A DNA stretch of 18,235 nt from JAVKSM01 sp039583705. Its GTDB lineage: Bacteria > Actinomycetota > Actinomycetes > Mycobacteriales > Pseudonocardiaceae. A model generated the notes under the pieces. The model did no database searches. It was not told the origin of the DNA and saw nothing but the letters and a program-made list of their open reading frames with translations. This document shows, one piece after another, positions 9,059 to 16,216 of the stretch (positions are counted from its first letter, which is position 1; each line of letters begins with the position of its first letter). Location of the stretch: assembly GCA_039583705.1 (NCBI GenBank), contig JAVKSM010000061.1, positions 1-18,235 on the forward strand. The letters are read 5' to 3'. A program made the translations under genes and the position numbers.

Positions 9059-10702
9059 TCACTTCCGCCTCGGGGCTGGCCGGTTGACCCGCACCGACTC
9101 GTCCTCGACCTCCTCGGCGTCCATCGCCTCGGAGTCCGCGCCCGCCGCCGAGGCTCCGTCGCCGGCCTCGAACCCGCGCGTGAAGTCCTCGACCGCCATG
9201 ACGAGACGCTCCTCGTTGCCCTCCGTGAGCTGCCCGGTGTCGCGGATCTCCGAGAGGATCCCCGACTCGTTGCGCCGCAGGTGGTCGAGGAACTCCGCCT
9301 CGAACCGCCGGACGTCGGCCACCGGCACCGGGTCGAGGTGGCCGCGGGTGCCGAGGAAGATCGAAACAACCTGCTCCTCGACAGGGAAGGGGTTACCCTG
9401 GGTCTGCTTGAGCAGCTCCACCAGCCGGGCGCCGCGGTCCAGCGTGGCCCGCGAGGACGCGTCGAGGTCGGAGCCGAAGGCGGCGAACGACTCCAGCTCG
9501 CGGTACTGCGCGAGGTCCAGCCGCAGCCCGCCGGCCACCGACCTCATCGCCTTGATCTGGGCTTTGCCGCCGACCCGGGAGACCGAGATGCCGACGTTGA
9601 TCGCCGGCCGCACGCCCTGGTTGAACAGGTCCGACTGGAGGAAGCACTGGCCGTCGGTGATGGAGATGACGTTGGTCGGGATGTAGGCCGACACGTCGTT
9701 GGCCTTGGTCTCGATGATCGGCAGACCGGTCATCGACCCGGCGCCCATGTCGTCGGAGAGCTTGGCGCAGCGCTCAAGCAGCCGGGAGTGCAGGTAGAAC
9801 ACGTCGCCGGGATAGGCCTCCCGGCCGGGCGGGCGGCGCAGCAGCAGCGACAGCGCCCGGTAGGCCTCGGCCTGCTTGGACAGGTCGTCGAAAACGATCA
9901 ATACGTGCCTGCCCGCATACATCCAGTGCTGGCCGATGGCAGACCCGGTGTAGGGCGCCAGCCACTTGAAGCCGGCAGAGTCAGCGGCCGGCGCGGCGAC
10001 GATCGTGGTGTACGCCATCGCGCCGGCCTCCTCCAGGGCCGCCTGCACGCCGGCTATCGTCGAGCCCTTCTGGCCGACCGCGACGTAGATGCAGCGGACC
10101 TGCTTGGACTCGTCGCCGGACTCCCAGTTCCCCCGCTGGTTGATGATCGTGTCGGTGCACACGGCCGTCTTGCCCGTCTTGCGGTCACCGATGATGAGCT
10201 GGCGCTGGCCGCGGCCGATGGGCGTCATGGCGTCGATAGCCTTGATGCCGGTCTGCAGCGACTCCTTGACCTCTTGGCGCTGCACCACCGTGGGCGCCTG
10301 TAGCTCGAGGATGCGCCGCTGGTCGGACTCGATGTCGCCCTGGCCGTCGATCGGCTGCCCGAGCGGGTTGACCACGCGGCCGAGGTAACCGTCGCCGACC
10401 GGTACCGAGAGGACCTCGCCGGTGCGCTTGACCTGCTGGCCCTCCTCGATCGTTTCGTAGTCGCCGAGGATGACCACGCCGATCTCGCGCACGTCCAGGT
10501 TCAGCGCCACCCCCAGCACGCCACCGGGGAACTCCAGCAGCTCGTTGGTCATGGCCGAGGGCAGACCCTCGACGTGGGCGATGCCGTCAGCGGTGTCGAC
10601 GACGGTTCCCACCTCCTCGCGCGACATCTCGGGCGAGAAGGAGGAGACGTAGTCCTCGATCGCGTTCCGGATCTCCTCCGACGAGATCGTCAGCTCCGCC
10701 AT
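9059..10702 (-). CDS. atpA: ATP synthase F1 subunit alpha
   Basis: The protein has 547 residues. An N-terminal helix (MAELTISSEEIRNAIEDYVSS) docks the delta subunit. A beta-barrel follows, then the non-catalytic nucleotide site GDRKTGKT (172-179), HVLIVFDDLSKQAEAYRALS (Walker B region) and SVSRVGGKAQIKAMR, which includes the arginine finger region. The C-terminal tail is acidic then basic (EVEDESVRVNRPAPRRK), about 30 residues beyond the fold, as in other actinobacterial alpha subunits. ATG 10702 has GGAG 7-8 nt upstream. The 120 bp before it, after the atpH stop, holds no obvious element. Confidence 0.97.
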   Translation of the reverse strand: MAELTISSEEIRNAIEDYVSSFSPEMSREEVGTVVDTADGIAHVEGLPSAMTNELLEFPGGVLGVALNLDVREIGVVILGDYETIEEGQQVKRTGEVLSVPVGDGYLGRVVNPLGQPIDGQGDIESDQRRILELQAPTVVQRQEVKESLQTGIKAIDAMTPIGRGQRQLIIGDRKTGKTAVCTDTIINQRGNWESGDESKQVRCIYVAVGQKGSTIAGVQAALEEAGAMAYTTIVAAPAADSAGFKWLAPYTGSAIGQHWMYAGRHVLIVFDDLSKQAEAYRALSLLLRRPPGREAYPGDVFYLHSRLLERCAKLSDDMGAGSMTGLPIIETKANDVSAYIPTNVISITDGQCFLQSDLFNQGVRPAINVGISVSRVGGKAQIKAMRSVAGGLRLDLAQYRELESFAAFGSDLDASSRATLDRGARLVELLKQTQGNPFPVEEQVVSIFLGTRGHLDPVPVADVRRFEAEFLDHLRRNESGILSEIRDTGQLTEGNEERLVMAVEDFTRGFEAGDGASAAGADSEAMDAEEVEDESVRVNRPAPRRK

Positions 10703-10822
10703 GGCGTTCTCCGATGCCTGTCTCGTGGGTGGTGACGGTCGTTGGTCCGTGGTGTCTGGAATGGCCCCCCGAGCTGTCTGGTCCTCCTGTTGTCAGCCCT
10801 GCCGGGCGGCCCGGCCGCGGCC

Positions 10823-11647
10823 TCAGCCGGGAAGCTCGTCCCTCGCGGCCCGCAGCCGCCCCGCGATGCTGCCGTCGACGACCTCGTCGCCGAGCCGGAT
10901 GACCAGGCCGCCGAGGATGTCCGGGTCGATGTCGACCTGCACCGACACGCGCCGGCCGGAGAGCCGCGCCAGCGCGTCGACGAGCCGCCGCTGCTGCTCC
11001 TCGGTCAGCGGCAGCGCGGAGGTGACCTGGGCGATCGAGCGGCCCCGCCGGGACGCGGCGAGCCCGGCGAGCGACTCGACCACCGCGTCCAGGTTACGGC
11101 CGTGCGGCATGCGGACGGCGTGCCGCAGCAGCATCCCGGTGACCGGGCTGACTTTGCCGGAGAGCACCCGCGCCAGCAACTCCTCCCGTCGCTCGCGCGC
11201 CGCGGTGACGTCTGCCAGCAGCACCCTCAGCCGCGGTTCCCGGCCGAGGATGCGGCCGAAACGGAACAGCTCGTCCTCGACCTCCTCCAGGCTGCCGTCG
11301 CGCTCGGCGACAGCGAGGGTGGCCTGTCGCGCGAGCTCCTCGACGGCGGTCAGCAGCTCCCCAGGACGCGACCAGCGGGCGGCGATCAGGCTGCGCAGCA
11401 TCCGCACCGTCGGCTCGGCGACCTTGCCGTCCAGCAGCCGGTCGAGCAGCCCGCTGCGGTCCTGCTCGGGGACGCCCGAGTCGGCCAGCGCCCGACGCAG
11501 CCCGGGCTCGCGGTCCAGCAGCTCGGCCACCGCGGCCAGCTCGTCCCCGAGTCGGCTGATCGCCTCGGGGCTGCCCTCGGGGGCATCGACGAAACGGTCC
11601 AATACATGTCTGGCCGTGCCCAGGGACTCCCTGCTGACGGCCGCCAT
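10823..11647 (-). CDS. atpH: ATP synthase subunit delta
   Basis: The protein has 274 residues. This is the long actinobacterial form (about 270 residues, against about 180 in E. coli), consisting of an N-terminal helical bundle (AAVSRESLGTARHVLDRFVD), a repeated helical middle section and the C-terminal signature DPDILGGLVIRLGDEVVDGS, which identifies OSCP/delta. Delta joins the top of the alpha3beta3 head to the b-stalk. ATG 11647 shares one base with the atpF stop (TGATG), so the two are translationally coupled. Unlike mycobacteria, where a b-like segment is fused to delta, no b-type membrane helix is present here. Confidence 0.95.
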   Translation of the reverse strand: MAAVSRESLGTARHVLDRFVDAPEGSPEAISRLGDELAAVAELLDREPGLRRALADSGVPEQDRSGLLDRLLDGKVAEPTVRMLRSLIAARWSRPGELLTAVEELARQATLAVAERDGSLEEVEDELFRFGRILGREPRLRVLLADVTAARERREELLARVLSGKVSPVTGMLLRHAVRMPHGRNLDAVVESLAGLAASRRGRSIAQVTSALPLTEEQQRRLVDALARLSGRRVSVQVDIDPDILGGLVIRLGDEVVDGSIAGRLRAARDELPG

Positions 11648-12237
11648 CAACGCCTCCCCGTGACCACGGTCGGCGAGGCGGCGTCCAGTTCGGATCGGAA
11701 CTGCTCGACGATCGCCCTGCGGTCCCCGTCGGATGCCTCGTCCTGCCCCGGGATCCCGTCCTGGCCGAGGATCCGGTCGGCCAGCATGCCGGCCAGCGGG
11801 CCCAGCTCCTCGCGAAGCCGGCCGACCGCGACCGCCTGCTGCTCGGCGAGCTGCCGCTCACCCCGCTCCCGGATCCGCGCCACCTCGTGTTCGGCCCGCG
11901 CTCGCTGCTCGTCGCCGACCCGGCGGCCGGCCGCCCTGGCCTCGTCCCGGATCCGGCTGGCCTCGGCTCTCGCCTCGGTCAGGGTCTCCCGGTGGCGGGT
12001 CTGCGCGGCCGCGTACTGCTCACTGGCCTGCTGGCTCTCCCTGGCCTGCCGGCGCACCATCTCCTCGCGCTCGGTCAGCGCCTTGCGCACCGGCGGCACC
12101 ACGAAGCGGCCGAGCACGAACAGCACGATCGCAAAGATGACCAGCTCGGCGAAGAAGGTCCCGTTGGGTACCAGGAAGTTGTTGTTCTGCTGCGCCAGCT
12201 CCCGGGCCAGGAGATCCTGAGCCGAATCCGCGGACAT
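11647..12237 (-). CDS. atpF: ATP synthase Fo subunit b
   Basis: The protein has 196 residues. A single N-terminal membrane helix (about 27-47, TFFAELVIFAIVLFVLGRFV) is followed by a long charged coiled coil (ALTEREEMVRRQARESQQASEQ and onward), which forms the peripheral stalk. The C-terminal end (EQFRSELDA) contacts delta. I chose ATG 12237 because AGGTG lies 5 nt upstream; a GTG immediately before it (12240) is too close to that site. It begins 8 bp after the atpE stop and overlaps atpH by one base. Confidence 0.95.
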   Translation of the reverse strand: MSADSAQDLLARELAQQNNNFLVPNGTFFAELVIFAIVLFVLGRFVVPPVRKALTEREEMVRRQARESQQASEQYAAAQTRHRETLTEARAEASRIRDEARAAGRRVGDEQRARAEHEVARIRERGERQLAEQQAVAVGRLREELGPLAGMLADRILGQDGIPGQDEASDGDRRAIVEQFRSELDAASPTVVTGRR

Positions 12238-12245
12238 CACGACAC

Positions 12246-12533
12246 CTACTTGCCGAGGATGAAGACGAACAGCGCCATGAAGGCCAGGTTGATGAAGTAC
12301 ATGGCCTCCACCAGCCCGACCGTCAGGAAGAAGATGTTGAACAGCCGGCCCTGGGCCTCCGGCTGGCGGGCCACGCCGGCGATGGTCTGGCTACCGACGA
12401 GGCCGTCGCCGATGGCGGCGCCGATGGCGCCGCCCGCCACCGCGAGGCCGCCTCCGACGAGCGCACCGGCCGCCTTGACGGCGCTGGTCATGCTGGTGCC
12501 CCCGGCCTGGGCGAGGATGGTGCTGACCGACAT
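12246..12533 (-). CDS. atpE: ATP synthase Fo subunit c
   Basis: The protein has 95 residues in a two-helix hairpin. Helix 1 is glycine-rich (GALVGGGLAVAGGAIGAAIGDG, with Asp43). The polar loop is ARQPEAQGRLF. Helix 2 is TVGLVEAMYFINLAFMALFV with the proton-carrying Glu76. It forms the rotor ring. ATG 12533 has a strong AAGGAG 6 nt upstream. An internal ATG (Met15) would give 81 residues, the mycobacterial length, so the first 14 residues (MSVSTILAQAGGTS) are an extension. Met78 aligns with Ala63 of M. tuberculosis AtpE. The gene is 56 bp after atpB. Confidence 0.97.
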   Translation of the reverse strand: MSVSTILAQAGGTSMTSAVKAAGALVGGGLAVAGGAIGAAIGDGLVGSQTIAGVARQPEAQGRLFNIFFLTVGLVEAMYFINLAFMALFVFILGK

Positions 12534-12589
12534 GTCTCTCCTTGGGTGGGTAACGGTTCCCGGCTCGGGCTGCGAGCGTGCGCGCTGCC

Positions 12590-13318
12590 TCAGTGGCCCC
12601 CCTCGCCCGCGGCCTGGCCGAAGTAGATGATCGTCAGCAGCGCGAAGATGAACGCCTGGATGGCGCCGATGAACAGGTCGAACAGCTTCCACGCGGCGTT
12701 GGGAGCCCAGACGAGGTAGGCCGGGAACAACCCGATCAGCTCGAGCATGATCACGCCGGAGAAGATGTTGCCGAACAGCCGCAGCGACAGCGTGATCGGC
12801 TTGGCGACCTCCTCGATGAAGTTGATCGGCAGAAACGCCTTGTACGGGGTGAGGAAGCGCCCGAAGTAGGCCTTCGGGTTCTTCCGGATGCCGGCGCCCA
12901 CGAACCACACGAAGACCAGCACCGCCATCGCGTAGGGGAGGTTCGCATCCGACGTGGGTGGCTCCGGCTGTCCATGGATGCGCAGCACGCTGAGCCAGTT
13001 GGCGGCGAGGATGAAGGCGAACAGCGTCACCGCGAGCGGGATGACGTACCCGGACAGCCGCCGGCCCAGCCGCGTCTCGACCTGCTCGGAGATGTAGCCG
13101 GTGAGTGCCTCCCAGGCCAGTTGGACGCCGCCCGGCACCCCGCTGGTGACCCTCCTCCGCAGCAGCACGCCGAGCGCGATGACCACCACGGCGGCGGCGG
13201 CCGTGGTGGAGATGGTGTCGAGGTCGAAGGTGAGTCCGGCCACCTTTGTGGTCGTGTGGTGGCCGATCTCGATGGAGGTGGTGCCCGCGGCCAGGAACAT
13301 GGTCACTGCGGGGGTCAT
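12590..13318 (-). CDS. atpB: ATP synthase Fo subunit a
   Basis: The protein has 242 residues with five to six hydrophobic helices. The key segment PITLSLRLFGNIFSGVIML contains the essential arginine (Arg180) facing the c-ring, and FIGAIQAFIFALLTIIYFGQA is the final helix. It forms the two proton half-channels. ATG 13318 overlaps the atpI TGA (ATGA), so it is coupled to atpI, and AAGGAGG lies 11 nt upstream. The C-terminus ends in the short tail AAGEGGH. Confidence 0.97.
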   Translation of the reverse strand: MTPAVTMFLAAGTTSIEIGHHTTTKVAGLTFDLDTISTTAAAAVVVIALGVLLRRRVTSGVPGGVQLAWEALTGYISEQVETRLGRRLSGYVIPLAVTLFAFILAANWLSVLRIHGQPEPPTSDANLPYAMAVLVFVWFVGAGIRKNPKAYFGRFLTPYKAFLPINFIEEVAKPITLSLRLFGNIFSGVIMLELIGLFPAYLVWAPNAAWKLFDLFIGAIQAFIFALLTIIYFGQAAGEGGH

Positions 13319-13728
13319 GGCTGGCGCGCCTCCTTCCGCCGCAGCTCCTTGAGCGCGGGCACCGAGGCGGCACCGATCGACAGGAGCTGGAACGCCGCCA
13401 GACCGAGGAAGACGCCCAGACCCGCCGGACGGACGATCAGGGCCACGGCGACGGCGAGCACCGTGACCACACCGAGCCGGCCGAGCACGGACCTGGCGAA
13501 CCGGCCCTTGTCATGGGCACCGGCGGCGGTGAACTGCACCACTGAGCGCTGCACGAGCGCGGTGTTGAGCGCCCCGAGCGCCAGTCCGACGAGGCCGAAA
13601 AGCGCGAAACCGAGGTAGCCCAGGGGCAGTGACACGATGACTGCGGCCACTCCGACACCGGCCGCGAGGAACACCGAGCGGCGGAAGGTCGCCTTCGTCG
13701 TCCTCGGGACCGCTATCACGGGGTCCAT
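13315..13728 (-). CDS. atpI: AtpI-like ATP synthase assembly/accessory membrane protein
   Basis: The protein has 137 residues with four membrane helices: two about 17-55 (FLAAGVGVAAVIVSLPLGYL, GFALFGLVGLALGALNT) and two about 84-120 (LGVVTVLAVAVALIV, GVFLGLAAFQLLSIGA). It ends with a basic tail (KELRRKEARQP). It occupies the atpI position and has the same topology; AtpI proteins assist c-ring assembly or Mg2+ supply. ATG 13728 (MDPVIAVPRTTKATFRRS) is preferred because GAGAGGA precedes it. The open frame continues to 14004 but that part belongs to the AtpZ-like region and a Gly/Glu-rich spacer. The gene overlaps atpB by 4 nt. Confidence 0.85.
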   Translation of the reverse strand: MDPVIAVPRTTKATFRRSVFLAAGVGVAAVIVSLPLGYLGFALFGLVGLALGALNTALVQRSVVQFTAAGAHDKGRFARSVLGRLGVVTVLAVAVALIVRPAGLGVFLGLAAFQLLSIGAASVPALKELRRKEARQP

Positions 13729-13823
13729 GCCTGTGTCCTCTCCTGTGGGTCCGGTCCCTCCGGGACCCTCTCCCGCTGGCCTCTCACACTCGAATCCGCT
13801 ACCGGAAGAGCCCGCGGCCGCGC

Positions 13824-13967
13824 TCACCGTGTAACCGCATGCCGCAGCGATCCCGAGCCCAAGCCCAAGCCCAGGAACACGAACAAGGGGAACGTATCGA
13901 TCAGTCGGTCGACCAGCCACCTGAGACCCATGCCCGCCACCAGGAACAGCGCGATAGTGACGCCCAT
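13824..13967 (-). CDS. AtpZ-like small membrane protein, probable 3' frameshift
   Basis: From ATG 13967 this reads MGVTIALFLVAGMGLRWLVD then RLIDTFPLFVFLGLGLG and ends SGSLRHAVTR (47 residues). Two short helices separated by a GxxxxWLVDR turn are typical of AtpZ/AtpI-type proteins encoded just before atpI. The tail is atypical. In the adjacent frame the same DNA reads GLGLGIAAACGYTVSA, a far more natural second helix, so a single-base deletion near 13850-13870 is likely. Upstream in frame is sequence such as ERTGLLGMG with no ATG or GTG, so the N-terminus may be longer and also disrupted. It was found by reading short frames; confidence in the exact ends is low. Confidence 0.45.
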   Translation of the reverse strand: MGVTIALFLVAGMGLRWLVDRLIDTFPLFVFLGLGLGSGSLRHAVTR

Positions 13968-14281
13968 CCCGAGCAGCCCAGTCCGCTCCGCCCTGCCGCA
14001 CCACCTGAGACCACCGGGCTCAGGATCCGGGCACTGGGCACCTGCGACGTTCGTTCAAGGGCAGCTCCTCGCTGTCCGGGGACGGCGTTACGCGTTCTGG
14101 GGTGACCCTGACCCATGGGGCCGCCGACCGTTGGGCCGTTACACGGTGAGTAGGTCCGCATTCCTGGGGACGAAGAGGACGTTACCACAGCGAAGGACGT
14201 TTCCCTTCGGGCTGCCTGACGCACTCCCCATCTGCGGATCCGCGCCGGAAGGGGGCCCCACGTGATCGTGTGCGGGGCGGC
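13968..14281 (-). promoter_or_regulatory. Leader region of the ATP synthase operon (314 bp without a clear gene)
   Basis: This stretch lies between the wecA stop and the AtpZ-like start. It probably holds the atp operon promoter. TAACGT (14184-14179, minus strand) is a possible -10, with no convincing -35. A GGGAAA about 18 nt before CGTC could instead suit an ECF sigma factor, but weakly. The first 100 bases before 13967 may encode a lost N-terminus of the AtpZ-like protein. No RNA gene is recognised. Confidence 0.3.
14256..14277 (-). terminator. Weak hairpin after wecA
   Basis: CCCCACG and CGTGTGCGGGG can pair around a TGAT loop, with a 3-nt bulge on one side. It lies 5 bp beyond the wecA stop. 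No U-tract follows, so it may slow or end transcription before the atp operon only weakly. Confidence 0.25.
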
Positions 14282-15427
14282 TCAGCGGGTACGCAGCCGC
14301 GGCACCGCGGAGACCAGCACCGCGACGAGGAGACCGGCACCGACTCCGGACACGACCACGAAGACGTCGTCGATGAGGGCCAGCGCGACCGCCCCGAACG
14401 CGAGCACCGCCGCCCACAGGTAGATGAGCAGCACCGCGCGCCGCTGCGAGTGGCCGATCTCGAGCAACCGGTGGTGCAGGTGCATCTTGTCGGGGGTGAA
14501 CGGGCTGCGTCCGGCCCGGGTGCGGCGCACCACCGCGAGCAGCAGGTCCAGCAGCGGCACGAACACGACGGCGGCGACGACGACGATCGGGGCGAGCAAC
14601 GCCAGCGCGTCCGCCGGTCCCCCGCTGTAGTTGATCCGCCCCGAGGCGCTGGTCGTGGCCGCGGCCAGCAGCAGCCCGATGAGCATCGAGCCGGAGTCGC
14701 CCATGAACACCCTGGCCGGTTGGAAGTTGTGCGGCAGGAAGCCCAGACACGCGCCGGCGAGGACGGCGGCGATGAGCGCGGGCGGATAGGCGGTGACGTC
14801 ACCGCCGCTGTCCGCGAGCAACCCGAGGGAGAAGACGCCGGTGGCGGTGGCGGCGATCAGACCGATCCCGGCGGCCAGACCGTCCAAGCCGTCGACGAAG
14901 TTCATCGCGTTGATCATCACAACGCAGATGAGGATCGTGAGCAGCACACCCTGGTCCTGGCCGAGGAGCAGCAGGGAACCCGCGCTGGTGCCGGTGCCGT
15001 TCCAGGGCACCCAGAACACCAGCCACTGCACCCCGAGCAGCACCAGCACGCCCGCGGCCGTCGTCTGCCCCGCGAACTTCGTCAGGGCGTCGAGGCCGAA
15101 CCTGTCGTCAAGCGCGCCAACGAGCACGATGAGCCCGCCGGCCACCACGACAGCGGCCATCTCCGAGGAGTAGAAGGCACGGCCCAGCACCGGGAGCTGT
15201 CGAGCGACGAAGATCCCCGCCAGCACGCCGAGGTACATCGCCACCCCGCCCATGCGCGGCATCGGTGTCGCGTGCACGTCCCGCTCGCGGGGCCAGGCGA
15301 TCGCCCCGAGCTTGACCGCGAGGACCCGCACCGGACCGGTGAGCAGGAAGGTCACCGCGGCTGCCGAGAGCCCGACGAGCAGGTACTCGCGGATCGGCAG
15401 CCCCTCCGGAGCAAAGGCCGGCGGCAC
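14282..15427 (-). CDS. wecA: Undecaprenyl/decaprenyl-phosphate GlcNAc-1-phosphate transferase (WecA/TagO type)
   Basis: The protein has 381 residues with about ten to eleven membrane helices. Catalytic signatures are Asp107-Asp108 (GALDDRFGL), NAMNFVDGLDG (173-183, Mg2+ binding), FMGDSGS (241-247) and the cytoplasmic HLHHR loop (316-320). It transfers a sugar-1-phosphate from UDP-sugar to a polyprenyl phosphate carrier at the inner face of the membrane. In actinobacteria this starts the arabinogalactan linker or other wall glycans (Rv1302/Rfe in the same position in M. tuberculosis). The HLHH form and neighbours separate it from MraY. The frame is open far upstream over the sua5 gene, but the protein-like sequence begins at GTG 15427 (MPPAFAPEGLPIREYLLVGL). 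No strong ribosome site is seen, so the start is less certain than the gene. Confidence 0.9.
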   Translation of the reverse strand: MPPAFAPEGLPIREYLLVGLSAAAVTFLLTGPVRVLAVKLGAIAWPRERDVHATPMPRMGGVAMYLGVLAGIFVARQLPVLGRAFYSSEMAAVVVAGGLIVLVGALDDRFGLDALTKFAGQTTAAGVLVLLGVQWLVFWVPWNGTGTSAGSLLLLGQDQGVLLTILICVVMINAMNFVDGLDGLAAGIGLIAATATGVFSLGLLADSGGDVTAYPPALIAAVLAGACLGFLPHNFQPARVFMGDSGSMLIGLLLAAATTSASGRINYSGGPADALALLAPIVVVAAVVFVPLLDLLLAVVRRTRAGRSPFTPDKMHLHHRLLEIGHSQRRAVLLIYLWAAVLAFGAVALALIDDVFVVVSGVGAGLLVAVLVSAVPRLRTR

Positions 15428-15502
15428 GGGGTTGAGGCTATCGCCGCGGTCGGCGGGCGCCGCGGGCGGTGGGGTGCCGGCGCGGCGGGCACACGTCCAC
15501 GA

Positions 15503-15537
15503 GGTTGCTTGGGCCGGCGAAGTCGGCCCAAGCAACC
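15503..15537 (-). terminator. Perfect 14-bp hairpin between sua5 and wecA
   Basis: GGTTGCTTGGGCCG (15503-15516) is the exact complement of CGGCCCAAGCAACC (15524-15537), with a 7-nt loop (GCGAAGT). On the minus strand it begins 17 nt after the sua5 stop and ends 75 nt before the wecA start. It is terminator-like or an mRNA-processing/stability structure. No U-run follows. Confidence 0.6.
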
Positions 15538-15555
15538 GAAGTCGGCCCAGCAACC
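15519..15555. repeat. Tandem duplication of one hairpin arm, reaching the sua5 stop
   Basis: GAAGTCGGCCCAAGCAACC (15519-15537) is followed directly by GAAGTCGGCCCAGCAACC (15538-15555), identical but for one missing A. The second copy's last base is part of the sua5 TAG. Either copy could pair with the single opposite arm at 15503-15516. Confidence 0.8.
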
Positions 15556-16205
15556 TAGGTGACGAGCGCCACCGGCGAACCGAGCACCTCGCCCAGGGCG
15601 TCCACCGCCACGGCGCCCTCGCGCAGCACCATCGGCACGCCCCCGGTGAGATCGACGATCGTGGAGGGGATCGCGCGGCGGGCCGGACCACCGTCGAGGT
15701 AGACCTCCACCGAGTCGCCAAGCTGGTCACCGGCCTGTCCGGCCGTCGTCGCCGGGGGCTGTCCCGAGACGTTGGCGCTGGAGACCGCCATCGGTCCGAC
15801 CTCGCGAAGCAGTTCCAGCGCCACCGGATGCAACGGCATCCGCAGCATGACCGTGCCGCGGGTGTCGCCGAGGTCCCACGCCAGCGACAGCGCGTGCGGC
15901 AGGACGAGCGACAGCCCCCCGGGCCAGAACGCCTCGATGAGCAGCCGTGCTGCCGGCGGCACGCTGGCCACCAGCCCGTCGATCGTGGACCAGGAACCGA
16001 CCAGCACCGGTACCGGCATGTCGGGTCCGCGGTGTTTGGCGGCCAGCAGCGAGCGCACCGCGCCCGACGAGAAGGCGTCGCAGCCGATGCCGTAGAGGGT
16101 GTCGGTGGGCATGACCACGAGCGCCCCGGCCCGGACGCTGACAGCCGCGGCCGCCAGGCCGGCCGCCCGGGAATCCGGGCGCCCGCAGTCGTAGTAAGTG
16201 CTCAC
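15555..16205 (-). CDS. tsaC: L-threonylcarbamoyladenylate synthase (Sua5/YrdC/TsaC family)
   Basis: The protein has 216 residues, a YrdC domain alone without the extra Sua5 C-terminal domain. It makes threonylcarbamoyl-AMP from threonine, bicarbonate and ATP for the t6A37 modification of ANN-decoding tRNAs. Visible motifs are VMPTDTLYGIGCDAF (near 31-45), KHRGP (57-61), SSANVSG (142-148) and PSTIVDLTGG (180-189). The start GTG 16205 (MSTYYDCGRPDS) lies 11 bp after the prmC stop. The open frame runs on upstream, but there it is antisense-like sequence inside prmC. It matches Rv1301 in position. The adjacent order prfA-prmC-tsaC forms a translation-quality cluster. Confidence 0.93.
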   Translation of the reverse strand: MSTYYDCGRPDSRAAGLAAAAVSVRAGALVVMPTDTLYGIGCDAFSSGAVRSLLAAKHRGPDMPVPVLVGSWSTIDGLVASVPPAARLLIEAFWPGGLSLVLPHALSLAWDLGDTRGTVMLRMPLHPVALELLREVGPMAVSSANVSGQPPATTAGQAGDQLGDSVEVYLDGGPARRAIPSTIVDLTGGVPMVLREGAVAVDALGEVLGSPVALVT

Positions 16206-16216
16206 GGCCCGCGAGC

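Noticed and set aside
12246..13373. An open frame joining an out-of-frame reading of atpB to atpE as one 375-residue protein
   Set aside because: Only the last 95 residues are real (AtpE). The first part is atpB in the wrong frame, and AtpE has its own strong ribosome site at 12533.
14282..15730. A 482-residue WecA beginning inside tsaC
   Set aside because: The first 101 residues read tsaC and the hairpin in the wrong frame. Hydrophobic sequence typical of WecA starts after GTG 15427.
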